Below are positions 33,345-45,155 of a stretch of DNA of 64,000 nucleotides, in pieces. The stretch comes from Niebla homalea (taxonomy: Eukaryota > Ascomycota > Lecanoromycetes > Lecanorales > Ramalinaceae), in contig JAHGAU010000007.1 of NCBI GenBank assembly GCA_019925105.1, positions 186,001-250,000 on the forward strand. The letters are read 5' to 3'. Position 1 is the stretch's first letter. The number at the start of each line of letters is the position of its first letter. The notes under the pieces were generated by a model that saw nothing but the letters and a program-made list of their open reading frames with translations, did no database searches and was not told the DNA's origin. A program made the position numbers and the translations under genes.

Positions 33345-34485
33345 CTACAACCGAGGGTTGGGGACAATGATCTTGGGCTGACTTGTCAGCACGTTTACTA
33401 GAATTTTCCAAAATTCAATTCTAAGGCTCTCCAACCGCTGAACTTACTTCATGGATTTTCCAGAGTGTTTGAGTCCGTGAATGTGGAAGAGAAGAACGAT
33501 ACATGAAAGATTCTCATTCTGGAGGTCGACCAATGATTTTCTCCCCAACCCTCTAGCTTTTTCAAGAAGTCACACTCGTACTCCATGCAGACTAATGCCG
33601 GAACCCCTCTCTTCTCGCAAAGGACGTAACCCAGACAATTTTACCAGATTCTATTGTGATCATGTACCTACCTCGGTGTAGCATCTGCATATCCTCTTCG
33701 GTGAATGCAACAGTGTCCACTGTGCATGTGCTCATCGATTGACACACCAGAACGATAGGTGCGCATCTATCGGTATGCATAACCATGATCTTCATTTACA
33801 AGTCGTCACTGACGAATTTGTGCTCCAGAGGATATGAGTAATAATCATTTCATCCACTCTTTATTCCATGCAGGTCCGTGGTTGTCTCAACCAAGCTTTG
33901 TTCACCTTCTGAAAGCGGCGTGCACAGCGCGATAGACAGTTCGGAGGAATGTAAAGCTTTTGCCTTCCCGCACCCTTCGCTTCACACGCTGGATGTTCCG
34001 GCATCTGAAGCTTAGCCAATGATGCCCCATGGAAGTACCTAGGAAGATGCAGAGACCCTTGCATGAAATGGGGCCGTGAAGATGTGCCCAAGTCGGGCCA
34101 GTGGTCAGCATTTCTCACTGGCACACCACCTCTGAATACGTCACATGAGGGAGGAATATGAGTGTGGGTACATATCATGTATGCATCGAGTGCAATAGAG
34201 GCCTTGGAGCGTGGCCTGGACATCTTGGTGGCGCTCCAGCTCTCAACGTTTGGACCAGCATAATCTGATGTCAGGCTAGTCGCTATTCCCGAACGGGCTA
34301 ACCCCAATGTCGATTCATAAAGATTAGTAATCATTTCATCCACCGAATTGATATGATCCCTGATTTATATTGACAGCCTAGAAAACCAAGTTCGCATTCG
34401 TACGAAGTACCTTCGATCTAATTAAAACCCCGAAGAACCCACATTGCTTCACGAACGTAATTGACATGTTTTCATGCAACATCTC
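33345..34485. other. Intergenic of about 1.1 kb
   Basis: No gene recognised. A 160-codon minus-strand frame at 33861-34343 has no motif and is treated as chance. Composition is balanced. Confidence 0.4.
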
Positions 34486-37400
34486 TCAGCAGTTATGCTC
34501 TTCAAACCACTCCTGCACCCACTTCAACCCACTGTGAGGCCCACGGGCTGCCGTTTCCGAGGGATGTGTTGGCGCTTCCAATCCAGTCTCTTGCAAGGCT
34601 TTTGCCCTGATCTCGTCCATGGATCCCCCCCGGTCGAAGATCTCTTTCTCCCAATCTGTAGGTCTTTCTTTGCGGATGGCGTCTCTCAAATGTTCTGTCG
34701 CAGCTTGGTCGATTGTGAAGTCTGGCTTGATGACAACGCCGTAGCGTTTTGCCCCTTCGACTGAGACAAGACCCCGGCGGACGTCAAGGGCAACGAGTAA
34801 GGGCGGACGCTTCAAGGGGTCGCCGTACCCACCACCTTAGAGTCGTCAGTTCTTGGACAAGGGATTATACGTTGCTTTGTTCGTACCACCCCATGTCACC
34901 CATTCAAGCAAGTCCTCCTCGTTAACCTGAATATGGTCTGCTTTACTAGACAAGACCTCTCGTCTTCCACTTCCATCATGATTATGTACCAACACTTTAG
35001 AAGACCTCGCGCCAGGTTGCCCCCCCACAATACCGCAAGGATACGACAGCCAGCGATCATCGTGCGTGGAGATCTCGCCTTTGTCAAGGAAACGATAACA
35101 GATACGTTGCCCGTTGCCACCTCGGTACAATCCAGGTGCTCCAGAATCGGTGACTAGCTTGTATTCTTCGATCCGGAGCGGATATTGAAGTTCTAGTAGC
35201 TCGTTCGGGATGGACTTGAAAGCTGGCCAGAGGCTATGGCCGTCCATGCCGTCTCCGTGAGGCCGGGCGGGGATCCCTAGCTACAATTAGCATGACACAC
35301 CTTCCATGCATGTGATCATGCCTACCGCCGAAACCAATTTGATAGAGCTGGAACCACTCGCCAGACGCTTTGTATCTGGATATTATCAGCTTCCATGCAC
35401 TTGCTGCTACCACTCGACGTACCCAGAGAACATTAAATGAGGAGAGTCACTAAACCCTCCAGCAGTCATGAATTCCGGGGCCTTCTGCCCCAGAAGACCT
35501 GAAAGGAGGTCCATCACTCTTCCGAGTAGATGTGTTCGACAGGACAAAGCTGCGGGCCGGATCGGATTCAGTAAGGATCCGGAGGGAATATGCACGTCGA
35601 TCAACTCGTGGAAGCCGTCGTTGACAAGATTGCCCGGGTCGTACACTGCGATGAGATAGAAGCCGATAAACATCTTGAACCTGGGAAGAGTATCAGAAAT
35701 GGTGATTAGGGCAAGGTAGGGGATCCGGAACTGACATAGAATGGCTGAGCAAAAAATTAATCGACGACGTTGACTGCGGATACGTGCCGGTGAAATCAAT
35801 CTTGAGCCTCCCATTTTCTTTGATCATTGTGCAAGCGATCTTCCAAGGGCCAGCACCTTTGCCATCGTCATCGATCCAGTCTTCGAAATAGACAGGATGA
35901 TCAGGAATGGCTGTGTCGAACAAGGTAGACATTGCTCTGCGATTGCGGTCGAGTAACTCTGTAATAGCCCGGAAATACGTTATGTCACCCAGTCTCGTGT
36001 ACATCTCAAGCAATCTATTTTGGGCTGCTAATTTTAGCAGAGGCCTAAGCAATTTGTAACGAAGTTCCTTACCAACATTGCAGGCCGCCATGAGCGCTGA
36101 AACATCACTGGGCTTGTTAGATTAGGTCGTCCGAGCATGATGGGGGACGAACCAGCGATTCCACTCGGGCAATCTACAGTTCCGGAACATCGTTTCCGCC
36201 AAACTGTGGTTCATCTGTCCAGCGGACACCAACTTCGTGACAGGTATCTGGAGCCCGTCCTCGAAGATTGAACTCACGCCGTTAGGAAGACTGCCAGGGA
36301 CGCAGCCCCCAGTATCCGTCATGTGTCCGAAATTGGCAGCCCAACCGACTACCAATATTAGCCACTTAACAATTCTGGAGGGGAAGATTGTCTGACTCAA
36401 TTTCTTCTCGAAGAAGATTGGCTTCATGATCAGCCAATCGTTCAGATGAGAGGTAGCACCTGCCACGGAATAGGGGTCGTTGGTGATGAAAACGTCGTCG
36501 GGCTCGATAGAGCCTTTCCAATGCTTTAGAAAGTCCGCGATGAATGATCCAAATTGACCGGCGATCATCAGGCCTCCCGGCTCTGCTATCATTGGATACT
36601 CATCTTGCTGCTCTCGAATGGCGGGAGACATGGCCGCACGGGTGACCAACGCATCCATTTCGAATCTTGCATTTTTCAAGCCACTTTCGAAGATGTCCAC
36701 TTGTTAATATGTCAGCTGTCGCTACATTGTCCTAAGGTAGAGCTCTTACCAGTGATAGGGTCAAGCCTGTCGTCACCATTCTCACTTCCAATGTGATTTT
36801 CTGCTCCGCTCCGTGTGTCTCGATTTGCTTTCTGATCGGCTCTTCTGATGAGCATGTTACCGTGCTTATCAATTTCAGCTGTAAAATCTGGCAGAATGGC
36901 TGTGGTGCTATCAATCTCAGTAACCAAGCAAGGCCCATCGATTACGTGGCCAGCAAGGAGATGGCCTCTATCCCACATGGGACACTCCTTGAACTCTTTT
37001 TGTTGGTGTATCATGGTGATGCTGCCAGCTTTTGCGGAACTGGGGGGGTGGAGATCCTTGGCTGTCTGGAATAACGGCAATGGAAATGTCTGCATTGTCT
37101 CCTCTACAATGACTCGGAGATTGATAAGCTCAAGACTTGCTGGCACTTGGAAACCATACAACTTTTCATGGGCGCTCTCAAACGTTTGCACGATGTGATT
37201 TGCTTTATCCTTTTTGAGCAATGTCATGTCAATGTCAATGGAAAGATTGATGGCTTGACCTGAGTACCTCACATCCGCTTGATAAGTATGTCTCTGATGG
37301 TTGCAGATCAGTATCCTAAGCTCGTGAAAATCACAAAACATACCTGTTTCGCTTCTGCTACGCCTTGCTCACTGCTCATTTTCTCAGTGGCCTCTGCTTT

Positions 37401-39057
37401 GAGGCCCTCAAGAGCGTCCAAGATGTCTTCGACGGGGTTCCTGCAAGAGCGTACAGAAATGTTTTGGAGACTTCGAGGCGTAAAGTGGTCAAAATGTCGC
37501 CCCTCGCGCACAAGACCCCGGGGGACGGCGGCACTATAATTGGAAAGCTATCAAGAAGTACGCCTAGGGCATTTGCATGCATCGGACCTGCACCGCCAAA
37601 TGCAACAAGTCTGAAATCTTTGGGATCCAGGCCTTGTTCGATGGTCACGACTCTTAGCGCGCCATATATGGTCTCATTTGCAATGCGGAGAATGCCTTCG
37701 GCCGCGTCAAGTAGGGAAATACCTAGGCCGTCCGCTACGCTCTGGACAGCACGCCTCGCTGCGGCGACATCCAAGTTGACTTCGTCTCCGAGTATCTGTT
37801 CTGGAAGATAGCCTAGAACAAGATTTGCGTCGGTCACCGTTGCTTTTGTGCCTCCTTTGCCATAGCATGCCGGCCCTGGATTCGCTCCAGCACTTTGTGG
37901 ACCGACTCTTAGTGCTTTTGTTAAATCTGGTACATGTGCGATTGATCCGCCTCCGGCTCCTACAGTGTGAACATCGATAGATGGGATTCGAACAGCCAGG
38001 TCTCCAACAGTTGTAGTACGGCGAACGCGTGGAGCACCATTCTCGATGAGAGCAATGTCAGTGGAAGTCCCACCCATGTCAAATGTAATGAGGTTCTGGT
38101 GACTCGTGTTTGCAGCAATTGTTGAAGCAATGCCCGCCACACCTCCGGCAGGACCTGATAGCGCCAATGTGACTGGCAGTTGACTGGCCAGAGAAACAGA
38201 CGACAGGCCGCCATCGGAACGTAGGACGTTCAAATGCTTTGTTTGCCCCTGAACATTCTTCCACAGTTTTTCCAGATATCCAGTGACAGACGGCTGAAGA
38301 TAGGCATTCGCTACAGTCGTGATTGTACGCTCGTATTCCATTATCTCTGGCTGTACCTCACAGGATAACGAGATGGGACTTTTCGGGAAACGTTTCCGGA
38401 TGGCACCTAGAACTCGTTTCTCGCTGTAACAAGACTTAATGGGCAGTTTTAATGTAGCGTAGACATCAAGCTTACTGTTTGTCATTAGCGAATGAGTTGA
38501 TCAAGCTGACCGTAAAAGCATCTGGCTCCTCGGCCGCGAGGTTCTCTAATCGTTCCTCGAAGATTTGCTCCTCAAATTCACGGACTTCTTTCCCGTCGAC
38601 TGCAATACGGCCGGGAGCTTCGATCGTCAACTCCAAGGGTGCCAGCGGATCGGGCATCTTCCATGTGATCCAGCCTGCAAGGCCTATGAGGAAAGTGAGC
38701 AAATTGTGCGTCAAAGCTGTTGCCACAATTGAGACGACCTCCTGGGACATGACTTCTCCGAGATTGCAGCATATCTTGGTAACCTTCTGTCACTATCAGA
38801 GCAACCTTGGCTCCATTCTGTTCCAATATGGTGTTCGTCGCAATGGTGGTACCATGGTTGATCGTCCTGAAGACAACCGGCTCCGACTCCGGGAGCTTGG
38901 AGAGGATGTTGTCTATGCCAGCGCTCACTCCTATAGACTGGTCATGAGGGGTTGAATGGACCTTTGAGTGATATAAAGCGCCAGATTTTTCGTCCAAAGC
39001 AACTAGATCCGTAAATGTACCTCCCACGTCGACCCCCAGACAGTAGCTGGAGGCCAT
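34486..39057 (-). CDS. Hydantoinase/5-oxoprolinase family protein (HyuA-HyuB fusion), one-base frame break
   Basis: Eleven exons can be traced: 39057-38739, 38683-38476, 38423-37344, 37293-36750, 36699-36397, 36348-36153, 36107-35736, 35680-35423, 35375-35326, 35276-34887, 34835-34486. Ten introns are 45-56 bp. The ATP-binding motif GVDVGGTFTDLV and HGTTIATN open the HyuA half; GGLAGWITW, EIMEYERTITTVANAY, LITFDMGGTSTDIAL and AGANPGPACYG follow. The HyuB half starts at VDIFESGLKNARFEMDAL and includes FITNDPYSVAGATSHLNDW, NFGHMTDTGG, CRLPEWNRCDV, NDGFHELIDVHIP, GDGMDGHSLWP and WGGGGYGDPLKRP. Such proteins hydrolyse hydantoins or 5-oxoproline with ATP. The summed exons (4070 nt) are one base short of a whole frame: after SKTFLYALAG the reading shifts at a GGGG run (37434-37437). 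About 1356 aa if intact. Confidence 0.85.
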
Positions 39058-39629
39058 CTTACTGACGGAAAGAATAACTTGAGTATGATGTTCTCAATGG
39101 GTGTCTCTTATTCAGAACCGGCCGCCTTCTTACGTGTTCTTCAGACATGATTGCATTTGACAGATATCACGGCGAATTGCGTCACCAATTATGCACAATG
39201 ATAGACATGCACGATGTACTTAAGCGATTGAGAATGAGAGGCTCGAACCTTATCAAGGTGCATTGGATGGTGCGATAGCATTCTCGGCAATTGCTCGAGT
39301 TGGTCAAGTACATTTAAACGACTTGCTCTTTCAGGTAAACGTTCGCAGTCTTCAAAACGGGACCGCAGGCTCAGCGCAAGTGATGGATCTCGTTCTGGGC
39401 GACATGGATCACAAAGACCTACAGCCATTGATCTGCCAGTCGCACGGAATGGCTAGGTCCTCTATGGCGACGGCATGGTCATTTACGCAAATGGTGATTA
39501 AAGGACCCTCAGGATACCTATCTCCTGAGAGGTTGGTATGACGTCAACTGAACATCGGATAAAGCCCCCGTCGTTGACATCACGGCCATAATTGGCGGCC
39601 ATGGCAGGCTCTTCGCGTCAGTCTTGTCC
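39058..39629. promoter_or_regulatory. Divergent promoter region of hydantoinase and SDR genes
   Basis: A 572-bp spacer between opposed starts. A CCAAT element is present near 39184-39189. No coding potential recognised. Confidence 0.35.
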
Positions 39630-40715
39630 ATGGCTCGCTTGCTGTTGCAACGAAGCTGCATTCACATATCTAGATCGACTTTCAGACCAGCCATTGCCTC
39701 CACAATACCAAAACTCTACCCGGTCATACAACAACCTACGCAACTTTCTCAATTGTCTACCAGCTCGGTAAGCTACACCAAGATGTCTAGCAACAATGCA
39801 GATCTCGAGATTGGCAACCTCTTCAATGTCAAGAGCCGAGTAGCCCTTGTCACTGGTGGTGGTACGTTCGAACCCGTAACCCGATGCATTCTCAATCTCT
39901 AATCCTACTGCACAGGCTCCGGCATTGGTCTCATGGCAGCACAGGCCCTCGCAGTCAACGGCGCCAAGGTCTACATCGTCGGCCGCACAGAAGAGAAGCT
40001 CGAGAACGTCGTAAAGGCCCATGGCCAGAACATTGCTGGTCAAATCATCCCTCTCACCTGCGACATCACCAAGAAGGATCAGATCGCCAGCTTGGTAAAA
40101 GAGGTCGAATCCCGCGAGAAGTGTCTCTGCGTCCTCATTAATAACGCCGGCATCGTCGTTGGTCACCAGAAACCTGAGGGCGAGACGGGCGAGGATTTCA
40201 AGAAGAACCTGTTCGAGCCCGAGAGCGCCACTTTTGCGGAATGGTCGGACACGTATTCTACCAATGTCACTCAGCTGTACATGATGACCACCGCCTTCCT
40301 ACCCTTGCTCGAGAAGGCGACTGAACACCATCCGGGCTACTCAGGCACCGTCATCAACATCACCTCCATCTCCGGGATTGTTTCTAAATCACAAGCACAC
40401 TTCTCTTATAACGCGTCCAAGGGGGCAGCGAATCATCTGACCAAGCTCCTGGCTTCGGAGGTTGCCAATCATGGCATAAAGGTCCGGATCAATGCTATTG
40501 CACCGGGGGTGTACCCCAGCGAGATGACTGCTGGGGAATCCGATGAGAATCAGAAGAGTGAGATCCCTGCGGACAAGTATGGGCATCTGCCCGCGAGACG
40601 GCCAGGGAATGATCGTGACATGGGCAATGCAGTGGTGTTTGCGGTCACGAATCAATATCTCAATGGTCAGATCGTGACAGTGGACGGTGGATATCTGTTG
40701 AAGTTCGGGCAATGA
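39630..40715 (+). CDS. Short-chain dehydrogenase/reductase, possibly mitochondrial
   Basis: Two exons (39630-39861, 39916-40715, intron 54 bp) give 343 aa. The intron falls inside the nucleotide-binding motif, joining RVALVTGGG to SGIGLMAAQALAV, which confirms the splice. The classical SDR pattern is complete: TGGGSGIG, the NAG motif in LINNAGIVVG, catalytic Ser-Tyr-Lys in SISGIVSKSQ and YNASKGAANH, and the C-terminal LNGQIVTVDGGY. It resembles the fungal RhlG/3-oxoacyl-ACP-reductase-like group of SDRs, but the substrate cannot be told. The first 50 residues (MARLLLQRSCIHISRS, no acidic residues) look like a mitochondrial presequence. A second in-frame Met at the start of SSNNADLEIG would give a cytosolic form. 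Confidence 0.88.
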
Positions 40716-40904
40716 GGATGAGTGTATCCGGCTCTGCTGGGCCCTTCGAAAAGTTGTATATCCTAGCGAGCAAGAAGTTTCCCGCAAATAAAAGTAAAAC
40801 ATCTTGAAGCACACGTGCCACCCTTGTCCTTCACACTGAACGCCTTGCAACCCATCCATTACAGACACCGAGTCGCCCAGCACGGAACCATAGCAACTCC
40901 CTCT
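40716..40904. other. Spacer between SDR and KGD4 (tail to tail)
   Basis: 189 bp of 3' flanks; C-richness begins at about 40815. No feature recognised. Confidence 0.3.
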
Positions 40905-41475
40905 TCACGCCGCACCCCAACCCACCTTAACCCCCGCCCCTCCCATCTCCACCGCCTCAATCTCCTCGGCTGTCCAGCTCATCCGCCCAAACCTCCGAGG
41001 TAGCTCGCTCCGATCCCACACTTCCCCCTTGCCTGGCCTCACATCCCCAAGCTGGTGCCCGGAGTGCCCGCCAATGCCTCCTCTACTCGCCCCAGCCGCT
41101 TGCGATGGCGATGGTTTCGTGGAGGAAGCCCCGCCATTCGAGGAGGAGCCGCGGTTGAAGCCCGCCAACGGACCATGCTGTTGCGCTTTCGATCTATATG
41201 CGATAAAGGAGTCTGGGAGGGAGTGGGGGGGATTCCGGGTGGGGGGACGGCTCCGAGGGAGCGGTTGCGGGATGGATGTTATGGCCTGGGGAGGGGGGGG
41301 GGAAGGTCAGTCATGCCTGACGCTGATGTGGTGAGGAGTGGGATGAGATCAGGGGGATACATGAGACAGGTTTAGGGGTAGTGAAGGCGGGCTTACTTGG
41401 AAGAGAGCGTTTGCCGAGGAATTTAATGGAGGGAGTACGGGTTTGGCTTGCGCGGAGAAGGGGGGTGAGGCGCAT
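40905..41475 (-). CDS. KGD4: 2-oxoglutarate dehydrogenase subunit 4 (Kgd4/MRPS36), apparent one-base break
   Basis: Exons 41475-41397 and 41285-40905 with a 111-bp intron (GTAAGC...CCAG). The first exon encodes a short basic presequence (MRLTPLLRASQTRTP) and the family motif IKFLGKRSLP. The second gives SHNIHPATAPSEPSPHPES in one frame, then LPDSFIAYRSKAQQHGPLAG, GGIGGHSGHQLGDVRPGKGE and WDRSELPRRFGRMSWTAEEIEA in the next, ending near GGAG. This is the fungal Kgd4/Ymr31 architecture; Kgd4 anchors the E3 subunit to the 2-oxoglutarate dehydrogenase complex in the matrix. Exon lengths sum to 460 nt, one base too many. The shift lies at the run of seven G at 41225-41231, where six would keep frame. 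About 152 aa if intact. A donor further 3' (GTCTCATG) is a weaker splice alternative. Confidence 0.75.
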
Positions 41476-41920
41476 TGCACTTGTGTAAGAGTGATGAAGA
41501 CTCTGGCAGGGTTGTCTGAGCTGGATCGTATAACGGGACTGATGTCGTAGAGCTCCCCGGGGGGGTGCAAGGGCGCTCAAGATAGGATGCTGCAGCTAAT
41601 TCTGAGCTTGTTTTCTGAGCGGGTCAAGCGCCAGGGCGGGCGAGGGACGACTTCAGCCAATCAAGTTCCATATCGCAACACTACAGGTGACTACGCTCAC
41701 AATAGTGGACAGCGTTCGATATTGGACAAACTTGTAGCACTCACGAAGTTTGCCTCGATCAGACTCACGGGGACGTATTCTACCGCGGCTAAAACCGCTA
41801 GGTAGTACACATTTATACCTGTAGGTACATGTGCACATGACTCCACGTTTCAATACCTACATCCTTTCTTTCCGGCTTCAAGAACATGTCCGAATTCAGT
41901 GTCAATGTATAAGAGCGGTC
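41476..41920. other. Intergenic between KGD4 and the F-box gene (head to head)
   Basis: 445 bp containing both promoters. Nothing specific recognised. Confidence 0.35.
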
Positions 41921-43750
41921 ATGCAATCCCAACGCATCAGCGAGCCGTCGCAGCTCGTAGAAGAGTCTCTTCCGCCCCCAGCCGACCATAACCATCCCTC
42001 ACTCCAGCTTTCTCCATGTCGTGCAGTATACTTGCCCCCAGAGCTGACGCAGAAAATCTTCCAATCTTGCGACAAGACGACCCTCAAATCTGTCAGGCTC
42101 ATTTGCAGTGACTGGAACCATGCAGTCATTCCACTTCTGTTCGACAGGGTCTTCGTCTCAGCCAGAGAGAAAGATCTTGAGGTTTTCCAGTGCATCACTG
42201 AACGTGAGCATTTAGCTGCTAATGTCAAGGCGTTACATGTCGATGCTACCGGAGCTTATCCGACTCTGGATCAGGCGCTCTACAATTGGGACCTCACCGG
42301 TCAACTTGTACGCCTACTTGACCGCTTCCCACTGTCTTCCTTCGACAGTGAGCCTTTGAAGATTATCCAATTGCAGACCCTGGGATACAGAATCTTTTTC
42401 AGGATCACCCAAACCCCCAATCCTTCGGGCTGCTGTGGCCAGGTTGAATTTCATGCAGTCAAAGAAAACGAAGACATGGAGGCAACGCCTGATGGCTTCG
42501 AACAGGTAGTTCGAGAGAGCCATGCTGAGTACATAGCCATGGCTGAAGCTGAGTATGAAGTGCTTCGCAATGAGGTAGGCCTCACGTCCAAGCTTCAATT
42601 CGGCGTTAAGAGACTCGAACGTCTACAAACGGTGATCATTGACGATGGCATCTGGGAAATCAATCCTGAGGAAAGATTTCCTACTTTTGATCCCGGCTTA
42701 TGGTATGGCTATGGCTCCGGTTCTCCTGCAGCACGCTTTCGGAATCCCATGCACCTCTATCCTTCACCATACGCACCCAACGATCAGCTTGCTGCAAACC
42801 TTTTCTGGGCCGTAGCAAGTGCTCTGGCGGTATCATCTAGACGTCTCAAAGGCTTTCGTAATTCGAGCAATCGGGGTGCTGGTTTCGTGCCGCGCTCCTC
42901 AAAGTGCAGACCCTCGGACTACTGGTGCTATACTGATGCATTTTCTGCTCTAGAATATTTAGAGCTTAATATTCGGCATCCTCTAGTTTATGGCGTTCCT
43001 AGAGAAGCCATAGCTACGAACATCACAAGCTTGTTATGCCGTAATCAGTCCTCCCTTCGCCAGTTGACACTAGAATTTGGAGGCTATCGCCTTAAACATC
43101 CAACAATCACTGGCAAGTCCGTCATCAAGGCCTATACATTTCAAGGGATCTTCAAGAAGTGTCTCCACATGCCTAATTTGGTAACCCTGTCTCTGGCCAG
43201 GGTTGCCATCAGAGCGTACGAGCTCGTCAATTTTCTCAGACTACATTGCCCAAAACTCAAGGAGCTTGCGATTGGGAGCATAGATCTAGAGTATGGGAAT
43301 TGGCAAGGGCTTCTGACGATGTTCAAAGGTCTCAAGCTCGACCACTTCCACATGTCTAGTGACGCAAAGTATTGGCAACGCCCTGACCAGATCTTGGGAA
43401 GCCACGAAGTGCACTCTGGTGTGCCACATGAGCCCGAGAAGCTCATTATACCTGAATCGATGGACTATGTTCTTGGAGCAGTGACTCATCCATGCTACCA
43501 AGAGTATGTATGGAAAGGAGATCTACGTGCGTACCACCGGAAGGTGATGTCGGCAATTGTTTGCTCGTGGCCTGAAGGCATGCGCAAATCTGTAATAGAC
43601 GACTACCATGCCGCTATTGGAACGATTCAGGTACCGCTTGAGTCGAGATTGAATCTCGACTGGAGTGCAATGGGCCTTACAAAGTTGCTGCCTTTACCAG
43701 ACGATTCACCCGGACAGACGATTAAGAACTTCATGCTTCGGAACACTTGA
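41921..43750 (+). CDS. F-box domain protein
   Basis: A single-exon frame of 609 aa if begun at the ATG at 41921; an in-frame ATG at 41837 would add 28 residues. An F-box lies at about residues 36-82 (VYLPPELTQKIFQSCDKTTL, then VRLICSDWNHAVIPLLFDRVF), which should bind Skp1 in an SCF ubiquitin ligase. The rest has weak Leu-rich repeats (for example LRQLTLEFGGY, LPNLVTLSLARV-like HMPNLVTLSLARV, CPKLKELAIGSIDLEYGNW) in the pattern of the large and mostly uncharacterised fungal F-box/LRR family. No target can be inferred. The stop codon overlaps an ATG (TGATG) opening a second frame of 116 codons, which I do not accept as a gene. Confidence 0.8.
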   Translation: MQSQRISEPSQLVEESLPPPADHNHPSLQLSPCRAVYLPPELTQKIFQSCDKTTLKSVRLICSDWNHAVIPLLFDRVFVSAREKDLEVFQCITEREHLAANVKALHVDATGAYPTLDQALYNWDLTGQLVRLLDRFPLSSFDSEPLKIIQLQTLGYRIFFRITQTPNPSGCCGQVEFHAVKENEDMEATPDGFEQVVRESHAEYIAMAEAEYEVLRNEVGLTSKLQFGVKRLERLQTVIIDDGIWEINPEERFPTFDPGLWYGYGSGSPAARFRNPMHLYPSPYAPNDQLAANLFWAVASALAVSSRRLKGFRNSSNRGAGFVPRSSKCRPSDYWCYTDAFSALEYLELNIRHPLVYGVPREAIATNITSLLCRNQSSLRQLTLEFGGYRLKHPTITGKSVIKAYTFQGIFKKCLHMPNLVTLSLARVAIRAYELVNFLRLHCPKLKELAIGSIDLEYGNWQGLLTMFKGLKLDHFHMSSDAKYWQRPDQILGSHEVHSGVPHEPEKLIIPESMDYVLGAVTHPCYQEYVWKGDLRAYHRKVMSAIVCSWPEGMRKSVIDDYHAAIGTIQVPLESRLNLDWSAMGLTKLLPLPDDSPGQTIKNFMLRNT

Positions 43751-44578
43751 TGCTTCGCAATCACAAGGAACCATCATCCAGGTTTTTGAAATGGTTTAGC
43801 CTAACGGCGTCCTGCTTAGTTCGTGACATGGTGCATGGGGAAAGACAGTTGGCAGTTCAATGGAGATATGCTGGACAGTCAAGATATCAAAGGGCTTTGC
43901 CGACACCCCCCTCTGTAGACATCGAGGATCGGTGGGAATACATTCCACGCAGACCACAATTCACGTCCTCCAGCAATGGCTATTACGCTTTGAGTCTTTC
44001 TCGGCTACCTGGATATCAGTACAAAGGCTGTGCTGAACTGTCTGTGATGAAGTTAGCTTCTATCTCTTTGGTAGACCTTCATACCCCAATTCTTGAATGA
44101 CATTTTCAGCCTTAGTTGCTTTACAGACGTGCCAGAGCATGCTAGCTCTAGTAGACGTCCATTTCAACCAAATCAAAAATTCTTCGAGAGCACATCTCAG
44201 CCTCTAATGCAACCTTCGTTCCCAATCGACTTTTCTCGATTGCCACCTCAACTCCAATGCACTGTTTCGCGTGCACACCCTTTCGACAATCCCATGCCCC
44301 CTTCTCCATTCTGTATACAATTCTGTGACGTCCCTTGTCTGGAGAACGCTCCCAATGATATCTTGCTCTGTATGTCTCTGCCACCCAATAACACTCATTC
44401 CTGGATCACCTTGATAGCTGGATAGCTTGAAAGACCGCACGGTACCTCCTGGCACAAAATTGACTTCTTCCAGATCCCTCGTCAAAGGGCCTGGATCTAA
44501 TCAACACCAATGAAGACTCATTCAACACCAATCCAAAAATACCTTACAATCTACAGCCGAAGCAGTAGTAGCAAAAAG

Positions 44579-44610
44579 CATACATACATACATACATACA
44601 TACATACATA
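44579..44610 (+). repeat. (CATA)n microsatellite
   Basis: A tetranucleotide CATA is repeated about eight times without interruption. Confidence 0.9.
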
Positions 44611-45116
44611 GGTAGCCCTCTCCCACACGAGGACGTTCTGCTATACTATGAAGGCACAGGTATGACCACAATCCCACGTGTGAGTCGCCTCCCCCTCGTC
44701 TCCCTCTCAAACCAAGCGCTCCGCACGGTCAGCATCCCATGTGTCTACCCCATCTCCCACCCTTTCCATGTCTCGCAACGATCTTACCCGTGCCGCGCTC
44801 CTATCTTACTAATTCACCAATTCCATCCTCTTGTGAAAAAAATCACAAAGAAAAACACAACCAAGCGTAAAATAATAAAAGGAAAAAGAACGTGGCTCAA
44901 ACCCCCCCCCCTCTCTCTAACTCTTCAGCTCAGTATCAGCATGAGACATTCATCCATTCATCCATCCCGCCCCGCCTACAAACCTCGCTCTAATCAATCA
45001 ATAAATAATCAACGTTTCAGAGACACGGTACCATGAAATGAATCGATCTTTCAGCCGTTACAAAGTTGTGGGATTTAGGGAAACATGCTGGGCTACGCAC
45101 GGCACGCTTGCAATCA

Positions 45117-45155
45117 CGCCCGCACGCCCGCACGTCCGCACGCCCGCACGCTTGC
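45117..45155 (+). repeat. CGCACGCC-type minisatellite
   Basis: About four imperfect 8-bp units of the CCGCACGC type, followed by a further TTGCAATCAC copy that also occurs just before the array (about 45108 and 45152). Confidence 0.75.

Noticed and set aside
33861..34343. A 160-codon minus-strand frame
   Set aside because: No recognisable motif, no splice support and amino-acid composition like random translation.
32361..40715. A possible secondary-metabolite cluster (methyltransferase, hydantoinase, SDR)
   Set aside because: No PKS, NRPS, terpene cyclase, DMATS, transporter or pathway regulator is present, and the neighbours are housekeeping genes.
43750..44100. A 116-codon frame whose ATG overlaps the F-box stop (TGATG)
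   Set aside because: No motif, and reinitiation is unusual in fungal nuclear genes; most likely chance or the remnant of a longer reading.
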